DNA of 43,778 nucleotides from Deltaproteobacteria bacterium (GTDB lineage Bacteria > Myxococcota > SpSt-1050 > JACRCP01), in the NCBI GenBank assembly GCA_016218965.1, contig JACRCP010000323.1:1-43778 (forward strand), read 5' to 3'. Positions 16,401 through 24,803 of the stretch are shown here, one piece after another. A program made the translations under genes and the position numbers. The notes below the pieces were generated by a model. It searched no databases. It saw nothing but the letters and a program-made list of their open reading frames with translations, and was not told the DNA's origin. Positions within the stretch are counted from its first letter, which is position 1. Each line of letters starts with the position of its first letter.

Positions 16401-19400
16401 GCTCGTGGCGCCGATGAGCGCCCCCGAAGCCGCGAGCGCGTACCCGCTGCCGGCCTTGTCGATGCTCAAGTCGCCAAACGACGCGACGCCGCCCGCGGCG
16501 TTCTTCGAGAGCGTCCCCGAGAGGGTGCCGCCGGCCGGGTTGTTCTGAATCGAAACAGTGATCGCCTCCGTCGAGCTCGTCACGGCGTTGTCGTACTGGT
16601 CTTTCACGGCGACCTGTACGGCCGGGGAGATGGCCGTCCCTGCGGCGGCATCGGATGGCTCCACCGCAAACGCGAATTTCGCCGCCGCGGCCGCGGCGAC
16701 GGAAACAGAGGCGCTCCCGGTGATGCCGGCGTTGACCTTGTCAGTGGCGGTGACGGTTCTCGACCCCGCGGTCTTGAGGCTTACGCCGCCGAAGGTGTGC
16801 GTCCCGGCGTCGGGGGCCGCAAAAGTGTAGTCCGCCGGGAGCACGGCCTGCGGGTCGGCGGAGGTGAAAGCGATTCCGCCGGTGTACCCGGTCGCGACGT
16901 TCCCGTATTGGTCGTTTGCGGTGACCGTGAGCTCAAACGCGTTGCCGGCGGTGACGCCGGCCGGCGCTTCGAGTTTGAGCGACGAGGCGGCGGCCGGGTT
17001 CACCGTGAAGCCGTTGCTCTCTACGGTCGGCGTGACGCCGGCCGCCGTGGCAAGGAGCGTGTATGCCCCGGCCTTGTCGAGCCGGAGGTCGCCGAACGCG
17101 GCCACGCCGCCTGCCGGAGACTTCGTCTTTGTCCCCGAGAGCGCGGCCCCCGCCGGGCCGGTAGCGATCGACATCGTCACCTGGTTGGCCGCCGATGCCG
17201 CCAGGTTGCCGTACTGGTCGAAGAGCAAAACCTCGACTGCCGGGCTGATGGCGACGCCCGCGACCGCGTTTGCGGGCTGTGTCTTGAACGTGAGCAGGGC
17301 CGGGTCGTCGTGCGTGATGTCAAACAGATCGCTCGTCGCCGAGCCGAGCGTTCCCGAGCTTGCCGCGAACGAGTAGCCGGCCGCGGCCTTCGTGATAGAG
17401 AGATCGCCGAACACGGCGACCCCCCCTGCGGCGTTCTGCGTCGCCGTTCCGTTGAGTGTCGCGCCGCCGGGGTTGGTCCAGAACGAGATCGTGACGGCGT
17501 CGGTGCGGCCTGGCACGGTGTTCCCGAACAGGTCCTGGACGGCGACCTGCACCGAAGGCGAGATAGTGTCGCCAGCCACCTCTGCCGACGGCTGGACGAC
17601 GAAGCCGAGCTTCACCGCGTTGCCGGCGGTGATGTCGAACGCGGCGCTCATGGTCCCGGTGAGTCCGGCCGCGGATGCCGCAAGCTTGTAGCCCACGCCG
17701 GCCTTGTTGATGGACAGGTTCGCGAACGTCGCGACGCCGTTTGAGGCGGCGGCGGCCGCGGTGCCCGAAAGCGTCCCGCCCGAGGGATTGTTGCCGATGC
17801 TGATTGAAACCACGTCCGCCGCTCCCGGCACGGTGTTCCCGTGAAGGTCCTGCACGGCCACCTGCACGGCAGGGGCGATCGCGGCGCCGGCGGCCGCGTT
17901 GGCCGGCTGGACGATGAAACCCAGCCCTGCGGCCGGGCCCGGAGCGAACGTCACCGAAGCCGTCTGCCCGATTGCAACCTGACCGGCGCCGGGGTTGACG
18001 ACCGCGCTTAAGGTCTTTTGTTCGGCCTTGGTCGAGGCGACCGTGCCCGTTGCGACGCCGGATGCGTTTGTGGCGCTCGAAGGCTGGGTGAGCGTGTTCG
18101 ACGCACCGGTTGCGGCGATCTCCACCGTCCGGCCGGGCAACGGGTTGGCATTCGCGTCGCGGACCGTGACGGTGACGGTCGCGGTCGCAACGCCGTCCGC
18201 GGTGACGGACGATGGGTTGGCGGCGACCGTGGACACGGACGCGCTGGGCGCGCCGGGAGAAAAGACGACGGAGGCGGTCTGCGTGACGACGGTCTCGCCC
18301 GCGCCGGGATTGACCGTGGCGGTCACCGTCTTCGTTTCGGCCCTGGTGGAGGCGATCGTTCCGGTCGCGACGCCGGAGGCATCGGTCGCCGACGCAGGCT
18401 GGACGACGGTGTTGGCGGTTCCGGTCGCGGCGATCTGCACGCTCTGGCCCGGCACGGGGTTGCCCAACGCATCGCGCACCGTGACGGTGACCGTCGCCGT
18501 CGCCGTCCCGTCGGCGACAAGCGGGGAGGGGGCGGCCGCCACCGTCGAAACCGCCGCGCTGGGCGCGCCGGGGGAGACGTCGAACGCGGCGCTTGTCGTG
18601 CCGCCGAGCGTGCCGGAAGACGCGGCGAGCGTGTACCCCGCGCCGGCCTTGTCTATCGACAGGTCAGCGAAAGCCGCCACGCCGCTTGCGGCGTTGACGG
18701 TGGTCGTCCCGCCAAGCGTCCCGCCGGCGGGGTTGGCGGCGATGGCGATCGTCACCGCGTCGGCAGAGCCGTCTGCGACGTTTCCCAGGGCATCCAGCAG
18801 GGCCACACTGACGGCGGGGACGATTGCGCTCCCCGCGACCGCGTTTGACGGTTGTGTTGCGAACACCAGGTTGGCGGCAGGGCCGGCGACGATTGTGAAA
18901 GCGGTGCCCTCGGCCCCGGTCAGGTTGCCCGATGATGCCGAAAGCGTGTACCCGGTCCCCGCCTTGTCGATGGAAAGGTCGTCGAATTCGGCGACGCCGT
19001 TTTGCGCGTTTAACGTGAGCGTTCCCGAAAGCGTCCCGCCGGCGGGGTTTGCACCCAGGGCCACCGTCACGGCGTCGGTCGCGTCGGGAACGGTGTTGCC
19101 CAGCGCGTCCTGCACGGCGACCCGGACCGGCGGGCTGATGGGATCTCCTGCGGCGGTCTGCGGAAACCAACTTAGGAAACCGAGCTTTGCGGCGGCGCCT
19201 GCGGCGACGTTGAATGTCGCGCTGACGGCCTCGGAAAGCGTGCCCGAGGCCGCCTTGAGGGTGTAGCCTTCGGCGGCCTTGTCGATTGAGAGGTCGGCAA
19301 ACGTGGCGATGCCGGCCACCGCCTTGACCTTTAGCACGCCCGAGAGCGCGCCGCTCCCGGGGTTCGCGTCGAGCGCGATCTCGATCTCGCTTGTCGCGCT

Positions 19401-20174
19401 CGTGACCGTGCTCCCGGATGCGTCCTGAACCGCCACCTGCACGGCCGGGGCGATGGCGGCGCCGGCGGCGGTGTCCGAGGGTTCGACGACGAACGCCAGG
19501 CCCGCGGGGGCGCCTGCGCCGACGTCGAATTCGCGGCTCTCGGCCCCCGTCAGTCCCGGCGAGCTTGCCGTGAGCGTGTATCCCGTCCCGGGCTTGTCGA
19601 TCGAGAGATCACCGAAACCGGCGTAGCCCGCCGCGGGGTTTGCGGTGAGCGTGCCCGAGAGGACGCCCCCGGAGGGGTTGACGCCGATGGCGATGGTCAC
19701 CGGGTTCGTGGCGTCGACCGCCACGCGGCCCCTTGCGTCGCGTATTACCACCTCGATCTGGGGGATCGGATCGCCGGCCGGCGTCGTTTTGGGATGTTTG
19801 AAAAAGGCCAGCGTCGCCGGCTCGGTTCCGGCGTCGAAGCCGGCATCCGGTCCGCCGTCCGAACCGGCGTCCTCCCCGGCGTCCCCGCCCGCGTCGATCT
19901 CCGCGTCGGACGAGGCGTCGGACGGATGGGACGTATCGGACGGATAGGACGTATCGTCCGCCGGCCCCCGATCCTGCAGTCCCCCGTCGGTCCCGCCGTC
20001 CTTGCCGGCGTCGGTGGCCCCGTCGGCGAGACCGCCCGTGTCCCCGCCCGGCCCCGCGTCTTTCTCGCCCTGCGGCCCGGTTTCGTCACCGCCGCCGCAC
20101 CCGGCCGCGAAGGCCGACGCGAAAACAGCCGTCAGCGCGACAAACAACCGAAACCCCGTGACTGGGCTTTTCAT
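13458..20174 (-). CDS. Giant repeat lipoprotein with lamin-tail domains
   Basis: A 2238-residue surface protein. The signal (MKSPVTGFRLFVALTAVFAS, then AFAAGCGGG) is followed by a Gly-Asp-Ala linker to about residue 125. Next come ten repeats of roughly 105 residues with core 'aVQDalGNtV...FgDLSIDKAGtGYtL.ASsG'. Between the fourth and fifth sit two Big_1-like domains (TATVTVTVRDALGNPVPG). Two filamin-like domains (SLKLEAP..., SLKLDGP...) follow repeats 7 and 9. From about 1580 there is a lamin-tail-type domain (NVIISEAMHSP), then two IPT/TIG-like domains (about 1890-2050) and a second lamin-tail-type domain to the end (INELDSD...HEFIEI). A role in adhesion or as a cell-surface rod is inferred. 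GGGAGGT supports ATG 20174; the longer frame begins inside a heptamer array. Confidence 0.88.
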   Translation of the reverse strand: MKSPVTGFRLFVALTAVFASAFAAGCGGGDETGPQGEKDAGPGGDTGGLADGATDAGKDGGTDGGLQDRGPADDTSYPSDTSHPSDASSDAEIDAGGDAGEDAGSDGGPDAGFDAGTEPATLAFFKHPKTTPAGDPIPQIEVVIRDARGRVAVDATNPVTIAIGVNPSGGVLSGTLTANPAAGYAGFGDLSIDKPGTGYTLTASSPGLTGAESREFDVGAGAPAGLAFVVEPSDTAAGAAIAPAVQVAVQDASGSTVTSATSEIEIALDANPGSGALSGVLKVKAVAGIATFADLSIDKAAEGYTLKAASGTLSEAVSATFNVAAGAAAKLGFLSWFPQTAAGDPISPPVRVAVQDALGNTVPDATDAVTVALGANPAGGTLSGTLTLNAQNGVAEFDDLSIDKAGTGYTLSASSGNLTGAEGTAFTIVAGPAANLVFATQPSNAVAGSAIVPAVSVALLDALGNVADGSADAVTIAIAANPAGGTLGGTTTVNAASGVAAFADLSIDKAGAGYTLAASSGTLGGTTSAAFDVSPGAPSAAVSTVAAAPSPLVADGTATATVTVTVRDALGNPVPGQSVQIAATGTANTVVQPASATDASGVATGTIASTRAETKTVTATVNPGAGETVVTQTASVVFSPGAPSASVSTVAANPSSVTADGVATATVTVTVRDANANPLPGRTVEIAATGASNTLTQPSSATNASGVATGTVASTKAEQKTLSAVVNPGAGQVAIGQTASVTFAPGPAAGLGFIVQPANAAAGAAIAPAVQVAVQDLHGNTVPGAADVVSISIGNNPSGGTLSGTAAAAASNGVATFANLSINKAGVGYKLAASAAGLTGTMSAAFDITAGNAVKLGFVVQPSAEVAGDTISPSVQVAVQDLFGNTVPGRTDAVTISFWTNPGGATLNGTATQNAAGGVAVFGDLSITKAAAGYSFAASSGTLGSATSDLFDITHDDPALLTFKTQPANAVAGVAISPAVEVLLFDQYGNLAASAANQVTMSIATGPAGAALSGTKTKSPAGGVAAFGDLRLDKAGAYTLLATAAGVTPTVESNGFTVNPAAASSLKLEAPAGVTAGNAFELTVTANDQYGNVATGYTGGIAFTSADPQAVLPADYTFAAPDAGTHTFGGVSLKTAGSRTVTATDKVNAGITGSASVSVAAAAAAKFAFAVEPSDAAAGTAISPAVQVAVKDQYDNAVTSSTEAITVSIQNNPAGGTLSGTLSKNAAGGVASFGDLSIDKAGSGYALAASGALIGATSGGFDIVPGAPHHLAFTAEPNDAIAGVAIAPAVEVSVYDQFDNFVANATTAVTVAIKDNPGGGALSGTTAANAAGGVASFDTLSIDKAGNSYTLSADAGGMDEVVSATFDISHAEVKSLKLDGPENVMAGDGFDVTVTAQDDFGNTVTDYTGTVTFDSGDPLAELPADYTFVPGDLGVHIVAGFKLKTAGTQLVDVEDTANGTINGQHSVAVDPAPAIDLVFAVQPSRAGMNEVIVPAVEVAARDAFGNVDTNYTIDVTVELAPGAPPGAVLSGTLTVAPAVGVAVFDDLSIDQPGTGFRIRAGSGTLPDEDSGAFDIYGPAKAGNVIISEAMHSPQAAPALGRWFEIRNTAPFPVDIDGMKVSEVPSGKSFTVDTGGPLVIEKEGYFVFAASLNPVENGGADTDYAWPADFTIAATGRITLELGAVMVEDFGWDGTFPQTAGKAMNLSSLILSPRIGHVKPWYWCDATAVYGSGDFGTPGADNDACGVVLAVPPIDWCNIQWPKDIALLPAGDHQDVFSRFWDAPATQRAIGINDFYPYVEAEMGFGETTNPYEPGKAWGFIPAVFNEPYSNPGSNDDETVADLSIGTVGSYRYGFRYRFFDPPSKTWSAWTHCDKNNPVAGEPPISADYGSVTVVPKITGTSHQLLPRGSTFGIDGVGFTGATAVTIGGQAQAFTIDSDSLILIEPVDGATPLGDQALVVHAGAYSSADFTLKVMTLTVDYPVIAHGGRLVATASGGLTGSTAVGVAGADQAFTVDSDTQITVPALDPATPIGRHGLRIETPAGETAPIPVTAIHLAINELDSDTPAVPVNDDHEFIEISTGVPDAPPGGYVLVWWNGLNDLSYRAINLTTPADANGLVLLGNPAVVSNPANQWPNNTLQNGADAVAIYQGTAADFPDGTPIGSVTAPLIDALVYDTADPDDAGLLDALLGGGPQRVQVNEDQGGNGDVNSIRRCGPALRDGREFSLAAPTPGAPNACP

Positions 20175-20196
20175 GGAAACCTCCCGTGTGAGTGCC

Positions 20197-20224
20197 GAAT
20201 GACCAATGTCCAATGTCCAACGCG
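20197..20224. repeat. Heptamer array, core CAATGTC
   Basis: Four in-phase 7-base units: GAATGAC, CAATGTC, CAATGTC, CAACGCG. It lies about 22 bases upstream of the start codon of the giant lipoprotein gene, just before its ribosome site. Confidence 0.7.
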
Positions 20225-20232
20225 CCCCCCCG

Positions 20233-20260
20233 TTTCGTGTCTTTCGTGTCTTTTCGTGGC
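20233..20260. repeat. Nonamer repeat, core TTTCGTGTC
   Basis: TTTCGTGTC at 20233-20241 and 20242-20250, followed by the variant TTTTCGTGGC. It sits 8 bases from the CAATGTC array in the same spacer, so two unrelated short-period repeats are adjacent. Confidence 0.7.
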
Positions 20261-20291
20261 CACCGGCCTGTGCGCGTCCTTTCGTCTGTAC

Positions 20292-21875
20292 TCACGCGCC
20301 GGGCGCGGCGGGAGCCGAGAGCGTGAACGTCGGGCCCTCGCCGGGGCTCTTCGAAAGGTCGTAGCGGCAGCCGTTCTCCTGGAGGATTCCGTAGGCGAGG
20401 TGCAGGTTGTGGAGCAGCGTCTCGGAACCCTCGGGCTGCAGAAGCGCGGTGCCCGCCCCGGTCGCGGCGCACCGTATCTCGAGCACCGAGTTCCCGTGCT
20501 CGGTGCGCGTCCTGAACGTGATCCGGTCGAGGTCGTTCGTGGTTTTCATCAAGTAGTCGCATATCTCTATGAGCGCGTGCCCCATCCCTGACGGGTCGAC
20601 GAGCACCGGGGCGGTCACGCCGTAGTCGGTGTCGATCCGCGCGCCCTCGGTCATCGTGCGGACCATTTCGATCGCCCTGTCGGCTACCGCCTCGAGCTGT
20701 GTGCGTTTCGCGGGTCTCACCGCCGCGCTCTTGACGTTGAACATGTCGAGCTGCTTGACGATATTGGCGATTCGGCGCGACCCCTCCTTCATTTCGGCCA
20801 GGAGCTGGTCGGACTCCCCGGCCATCTTCGGGAGGTCGATCTCGGCGACCAGTTTTTTCAAGTCGGTCTTCTGCCGCTCCCATTCGCCGTGGTCGCGCGA
20901 GGTGAGCGTAAGCTCGACCGCCACCAGCAGGCGCTTGACCTCGTCGATGTTCGACTCTAGAGCGCCCAGGTTGCTCTGGACGAACGCGAGCGGATTGTTG
21001 ATCTCGTGCGCCGTCTTGGCCGAGAGCTGGGCGAGCGCGGCCATCCGCTCGGACGTTACCAGGTTCTTCTGCATGGTCCGGCGTTCGGTGATGTCGACCA
21101 GGAACTCCATGGTGTACAGGTAGGCCCCGTGCTCGTCGGTCATCGGGATGGCGGTGATCTCCAGGAGCCGTCCGCCCGTGTCGAACTCCCCCGTCACCTG
21201 CCTGGCGTTTAGCATCGACGCGAGGTGCGGGCACGAGGGGTGCGGTGACTCGGCGCCGTGGAGGACTTCGTGGCAGCGCTTCCCGATGATGGCCTTGGGC
21301 GCCGCGCCGCCGCTCCACGATGCGAAGGCCTGGTTGCACCGCTTGACGCGGAACTCGCGATCCAGGAGGACGATCCCGATTGGGAGGTGATCGATCATCG
21401 TCTGCCACTCGCGCTGGCTGGCGGCGATCTTGTCCATGAGGAGGCGGCTGTTCACCAGCGAGTCGCACAGTTCGGCCCCCATCGTGATGAGCGAAAGCGA
21501 CGCCTGCGAAAGCTGGGTCACGCGCGCGAGATGAAACGCCATCACGGTCGGTGTCGCGCCCTCGATCTTGACCGGGACGGCCACGGCCATGCCCGACTCC
21601 CACCCGCACTCGGCCCCTTTGTGGCCGCCGCCCCGGCCGCCCCCGAGCCGGCGATGGGCCACCTTCCCCGACTCGAGCGCCTCGCCGCAGACGCCCGCGT
21701 GCCACTCGAACGTGGCGCCGGTTTCGGGCGCCTTTCCCGACGAGTGGATCACCTCCAGCACGCCGTCGGCGTTGATCGCCCCGATGATGCCCGAGGCCGT
21801 GCCCAGCGCCTTTGCGATCAGCGTGAACGGCGGGACGAGCTGAGTTCCGAGTCTTAGAGAAGGGGCGTCTGCCAT
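20292..21875 (-). CDS. GAF-PAS histidine kinase with degenerate ATPase
   Basis: A 527-residue soluble protein. Residues 1-140 look like a GAF domain. A PAS domain (about 155-270) carries the Cys motif GKRCHEVLHG...SCPHL and ends in VDITERR. The HisKA helix has the phosphorylatable His290 in AKTAHEINNPLAF. The C-terminal domain has the length of a HATPase_c domain, but the N-box lacks its Asn (HALIEICDYLMKTTN) and no DxGxG motif is present (CAATGAGTALLQ), so it probably cannot bind ATP; only the closing GEGPTFTLSAP is family-like. It may be a phosphoacceptor or scaffold. GGAGG lies just before the ATG. It follows the J-domain gene by 10 bases. Confidence 0.8.
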   Translation of the reverse strand: MADAPSLRLGTQLVPPFTLIAKALGTASGIIGAINADGVLEVIHSSGKAPETGATFEWHAGVCGEALESGKVAHRRLGGGRGGGHKGAECGWESGMAVAVPVKIEGATPTVMAFHLARVTQLSQASLSLITMGAELCDSLVNSRLLMDKIAASQREWQTMIDHLPIGIVLLDREFRVKRCNQAFASWSGGAAPKAIIGKRCHEVLHGAESPHPSCPHLASMLNARQVTGEFDTGGRLLEITAIPMTDEHGAYLYTMEFLVDITERRTMQKNLVTSERMAALAQLSAKTAHEINNPLAFVQSNLGALESNIDEVKRLLVAVELTLTSRDHGEWERQKTDLKKLVAEIDLPKMAGESDQLLAEMKEGSRRIANIVKQLDMFNVKSAAVRPAKRTQLEAVADRAIEMVRTMTEGARIDTDYGVTAPVLVDPSGMGHALIEICDYLMKTTNDLDRITFRTRTEHGNSVLEIRCAATGAGTALLQPEGSETLLHNLHLAYGILQENGCRYDLSKSPGEGPTFTLSAPAAPGA

Positions 21876-21885
21876 CTATCCTCCG

Positions 21886-23409
21886 TCATTTCTTTCTTTT
21901 CTGCAGCAGCCGCAGTTCGAGCGCCGCGATGTGGTTGCCCGGGGCGATCTCGAGCACCTTCTTGAATGCCTCCTCGCACTTTTTGATCTCTCCGGATGTC
22001 TTGTACACCTGGGCCAGAAACAACCAGCCGTTCTCGTGCGGCCGCTCGCTCAAGGCGGCCTGGAACTCGGCGATCACGTGGGTCTTGATCGTGGGGTCCT
22101 TGGCGCCGCGGGCCAGCCAGAGCGCCCAGTTGTAGTATATCCTGTATTCGACCTCGCCATCGTTTGCGTTCACGGCGTCGGTCAGGAGGTTGAGCGCCTC
22201 CTCGATCCCCCGCCCACCTTTTAGCAGGGTCTTTGCCCGCATGAACTTCTGTTCGGCTTCCAGGATGGGGCGGATGTCCACCTGCTGGTCCTCGGTCACG
22301 CCCCCGGCGGGCCCGCCGGCGGCGGCCTTGCGCAGGACCGCGGTCTCGAGCGCCTTGTACGCATCGGCCACCAGCTCGAATATCTCCTCCTTGAGCGCCC
22401 GGATCTCGGCCGGCGCGGAAAGCGGGATGGTGTCGGGGTGGAACGCCTTTGCGACCTTGAGATAGGCCTTCTTGACGTCGGCGTCCGCTGCCGACGGCGT
22501 GAGGCCGAGCCTTCCGAAGGGGTCCAGGTCCTTTAGCCGGTCCCGCTCGGCCGAAAGCTGCGCGATCTCGGCGGGGTCGGCCACCGGCGGCGCGGTTTCG
22601 AGATCGTCGTCGGTAAGATCGAATCCGTTCCCCGCCAGTTCCGGGATTTGCCGCGAGCGCTCGGGGGCATCCACCGAGAGCAGTTCGAACTCCCGGAGCA
22701 CGTAGAGAAATGCGAACACCGAGGGCTCGTCCGCCGCGTCCTTGATCTTGAGCGCCGCCAGGAGGTCCGAGAGCATGCCGCCCTGCTCGCAGAGCCTGTA
22801 CGCGCGAAGGTCGCGCGCGGCGGGTTTGAGGTCGGCGATGGTGAGGCGCGGGTTGGCGAGCGCCGCAAACCGCGTGCGTGCGGGGGCGTAGAAGAGGTCG
22901 GCAAAAAAAGAATGGTCAGCCACGGCGCGCGCCGCCTCGACGACGAGCCGCAGCGTGGGGAACTTCACCGGGGACTGCGACGGGGGCGTCTCGCCGCCGA
23001 ACTTGTAAAACACATACGCGCCCGCCCGAAGCTGGAGGACGCCGGCAGTCACGACCTTCACGAACTCGTTGTAGACCTCGATGACCTCGAAGGACTTGAG
23101 GATCGCGAGCGAGACGAGCGTGTCGATCACGCGGCCGCCGAAGTCGTTCATGACCTTGTGGACGTCCTCGACCTGCTGCTGCGAGAGGCGGCCGGTGCGG
23201 AGCATGTGCCCGACTAGGTTGTAGTCGGTGGACCTCGAGAAGATGTCTTCGATCTCGCCGTTGCTCATAATGAAACTCACGGCGTCTTCGCCCGCGGCGA
23301 ACTGGAGGATCCCGGTCTCGCGGGCCACGGCGAGGCGGTAGAGGACCCGCGCCGGGCTCACGACTGCCAGGTCGCCCTTGTACGCCGGAATGAGCTGGGG
23401 GGTCGTCAT
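21886..23409 (-). CDS. DUF4388-like, J-domain and TPR protein
   Basis: A 507-residue cytoplasmic protein. The N-terminal part (about 5-200) looks like the DUF4388/PATAN type: GDLAVVSPARVLYRLAVAR, then GILQFAAGEDAVSFIMSNGEIE. A DnaJ domain starts near residue 300 (DPFGRLGLTPSAADADVKKAYLKV) with the HPD signature at 324-326 (FHPDT), so it could stimulate an Hsp70. The C-terminal 120 residues are TPR-like (NWALWLARG, PHENGWLFLAQVYKTSGEIKK). Proteins of this build occur in Myxococcota and relatives; their partners are unknown. It lies in the likely operon with the degenerate kinase downstream and the small lipoprotein 24 bases upstream. Confidence 0.85.
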   Translation of the reverse strand: MTTPQLIPAYKGDLAVVSPARVLYRLAVARETGILQFAAGEDAVSFIMSNGEIEDIFSRSTDYNLVGHMLRTGRLSQQQVEDVHKVMNDFGGRVIDTLVSLAILKSFEVIEVYNEFVKVVTAGVLQLRAGAYVFYKFGGETPPSQSPVKFPTLRLVVEAARAVADHSFFADLFYAPARTRFAALANPRLTIADLKPAARDLRAYRLCEQGGMLSDLLAALKIKDAADEPSVFAFLYVLREFELLSVDAPERSRQIPELAGNGFDLTDDDLETAPPVADPAEIAQLSAERDRLKDLDPFGRLGLTPSAADADVKKAYLKVAKAFHPDTIPLSAPAEIRALKEEIFELVADAYKALETAVLRKAAAGGPAGGVTEDQQVDIRPILEAEQKFMRAKTLLKGGRGIEEALNLLTDAVNANDGEVEYRIYYNWALWLARGAKDPTIKTHVIAEFQAALSERPHENGWLFLAQVYKTSGEIKKCEEAFKKVLEIAPGNHIAALELRLLQKRKK

Positions 23410-23433
23410 GTATGCGTTCTTTCCCTCGCGTGG

Positions 23434-24003
23434 TCAAAGCGTGATCTTCACAAACCTTGTCCCGTCCCAGCAGACGCTCTCGCGGAAACCGCGCTGGCCC
23501 GAGGCCACCAGAACGCACTTGCTCCCCGCGGTGCCGCCCAGCCCTTCGACGCGGATCATCGCCTGTTCCGCCGTGATATCTTCGCGGTAGGCGGCCTTCC
23601 AGCCGTCGAATCCGGGGCGAATGATGAGCAGCCGCAGCGTGCTGCCGACGGCGAGGACCGCGGCGATCTCGGACCGGCCGTCGTTGTCGATGTCGTCAAC
23701 AAAAACGCTCCGGTAGCCGGTCTTGAAAAACCACTCCCTGTCGAAGTCGGTCCGGACGTCGGCCGGCGAGAACAGCCGGGCCGTGCGCCACTCGGGGCTC
23801 GAGCGCAGAAAGTCGGCCAAGCCATCCGGCATCTCGGGCGCCGAGAGCTGGCCGAACACCGCCCTGGTCGCCGGGTTCTGGATTCCGGGGTCGGAAACCC
23901 GCGCCGTCCCCGGGCCGACGCATGCGGCGGAAAGGATCCACGCCGCCCCCGCGAGGGCGGCGAACAGTGTCCTGGCCCAGTGCCGAGTTTCACGTTGCCT
24001 CAC
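23434..24003 (-). CDS. Small lipoprotein with FG-GAP-like motif
   Basis: A 189-residue exported protein. A signal peptide (RTLFAALAGAAWILSAAC) ends in a lipobox-like SAAC with Cys near 28. The C-terminal half has a calcium-loop-like DIDNDGRSEIAAVLAVG, as in FG-GAP/VCBS beta-propeller blades, but only one blade is present. Its GTG start overlaps the marC-like stop (GTGA), so the two genes are translationally coupled. Function unknown. Confidence 0.7.
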   Translation of the reverse strand: MRQRETRHWARTLFAALAGAAWILSAACVGPGTARVSDPGIQNPATRAVFGQLSAPEMPDGLADFLRSSPEWRTARLFSPADVRTDFDREWFFKTGYRSVFVDDIDNDGRSEIAAVLAVGSTLRLLIIRPGFDGWKAAYREDITAEQAMIRVEGLGGTAGSKCVLVASGQRGFRESVCWDGTRFVKITL

Positions 24004-24677
24004 GTCTGTGTCACATGCGCTCCGGCCTGGAAGAACTGCTGGTACGCATCAAAAAGGCCGTTTAAGATGAACTGGATGGCGATGGCGCTCAAGATCAGCC
24101 CCATGACCCGCGCGATCACATTGATCCCGGTCTGCCGCAGGAGCTTTAAGGCCATCTCGGCCCCTCTTAAGACGACGTAACTCACGGCGCCGGTGAGCAC
24201 GACAGAGGCGATCACGGCCCCCAGCTTGAGCACGGCGCCGCCCGCCTGGCCCATGAGCACCATGACCGTCGAGACCGATCCGGGGCCGGCGAGCATCGGG
24301 ATGGCGAGCGGGATGAGCGCCACGTCGTCCTTCTCTATCCCCTCGCGCTCCTCCTCGGGCGAGGTCCGCGCGCGCGTCGGCTGGGCGCGGATCATGTCTA
24401 TCGACATGAGCAGGAGCAGGATGCCTCCCGCAATTTTGAACGCCGCCAGGGTGATCCCAAAGAGCCGGAAGATCAGCCCGCCGGCCAGGGCGAAGAGGAT
24501 CAGGAAGAGCGTCGAGGCGATCGACGCCCGGAGCGCAATGCTCCGCTTTTTTCCCGGCGGGTCGTCCCGGGTCATTGCAAGGTACATGGGGATCACGCCG
24601 AAAGGGTCCACGACGAAGAAGACGGCCGGGAAGGCCATCAGCGAAAATACCGCGAGGTCTTGAAGGACAGGTCCCAC
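24000..24677 (-). CDS. MarC family inner-membrane protein
   Basis: A 225-residue protein with six hydrophobic segments. The family hallmarks are visible: FFVVDPFGVIPMYLAMT near the N-terminus, FKIAGGILLLLMSIDMI (about 80-96), and VALIPLAIPMLAGPGSVSTVM (split, about 118-138). MarC proteins (UPF0056) have no proven function; the early link to multiple antibiotic resistance was not upheld. Start is GTG 24677 with AAGGG about ten bases before. It heads a probable four-gene minus-strand operon running to 20292 and is divergent from the kelch lipoprotein gene. Confidence 0.93.
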   Translation of the reverse strand: MGPVLQDLAVFSLMAFPAVFFVVDPFGVIPMYLAMTRDDPPGKKRSIALRASIASTLFLILFALAGGLIFRLFGITLAAFKIAGGILLLLMSIDMIRAQPTRARTSPEEEREGIEKDDVALIPLAIPMLAGPGSVSTVMVLMGQAGGAVLKLGAVIASVVLTGAVSYVVLRGAEMALKLLRQTGINVIARVMGLILSAIAIQFILNGLFDAYQQFFQAGAHVTQT

Positions 24678-24726
24678 GTCTTGGTCACCCTTGTTCCGCG
24701 AATCGACCGCCGGGCATGATAGCCGC

Positions 24727-24756
24727 TTTCAGAGGGGGTTTCAACTATGCTAAACT
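24727..24756 (+). promoter_or_regulatory. Candidate extended -10 promoter for the kelch gene
   Basis: TTTCAG (24727-24732), an 18-base spacer and TAAACT (24751-24756) preceded by TGC, an extended -10. It is the only AT-rich stretch in the divergent spacer; the leader from it would contain the whole inverted heptamer array. Confidence 0.35.
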
Positions 24757-24803
24757 ACAGTCCTTGCCGGCTGGCGCGTCTTGGCGCGGAGGTCCGAAAC
24801 CTT

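Noticed and set aside
16065..17744. Plus-strand open frame of 559 codons within the repeat lipoprotein
   Set aside because: It arises because the antisense of the repeats is stop-free in GC-rich DNA; it repeats with the same period and has no start signals.
20175..20213. N-terminal extension (MDIGHSALTREVS) of the giant lipoprotein
   Set aside because: It begins inside the CAATGTC array and would bury the signal peptide; ATG 20174 has a strong ribosome site.
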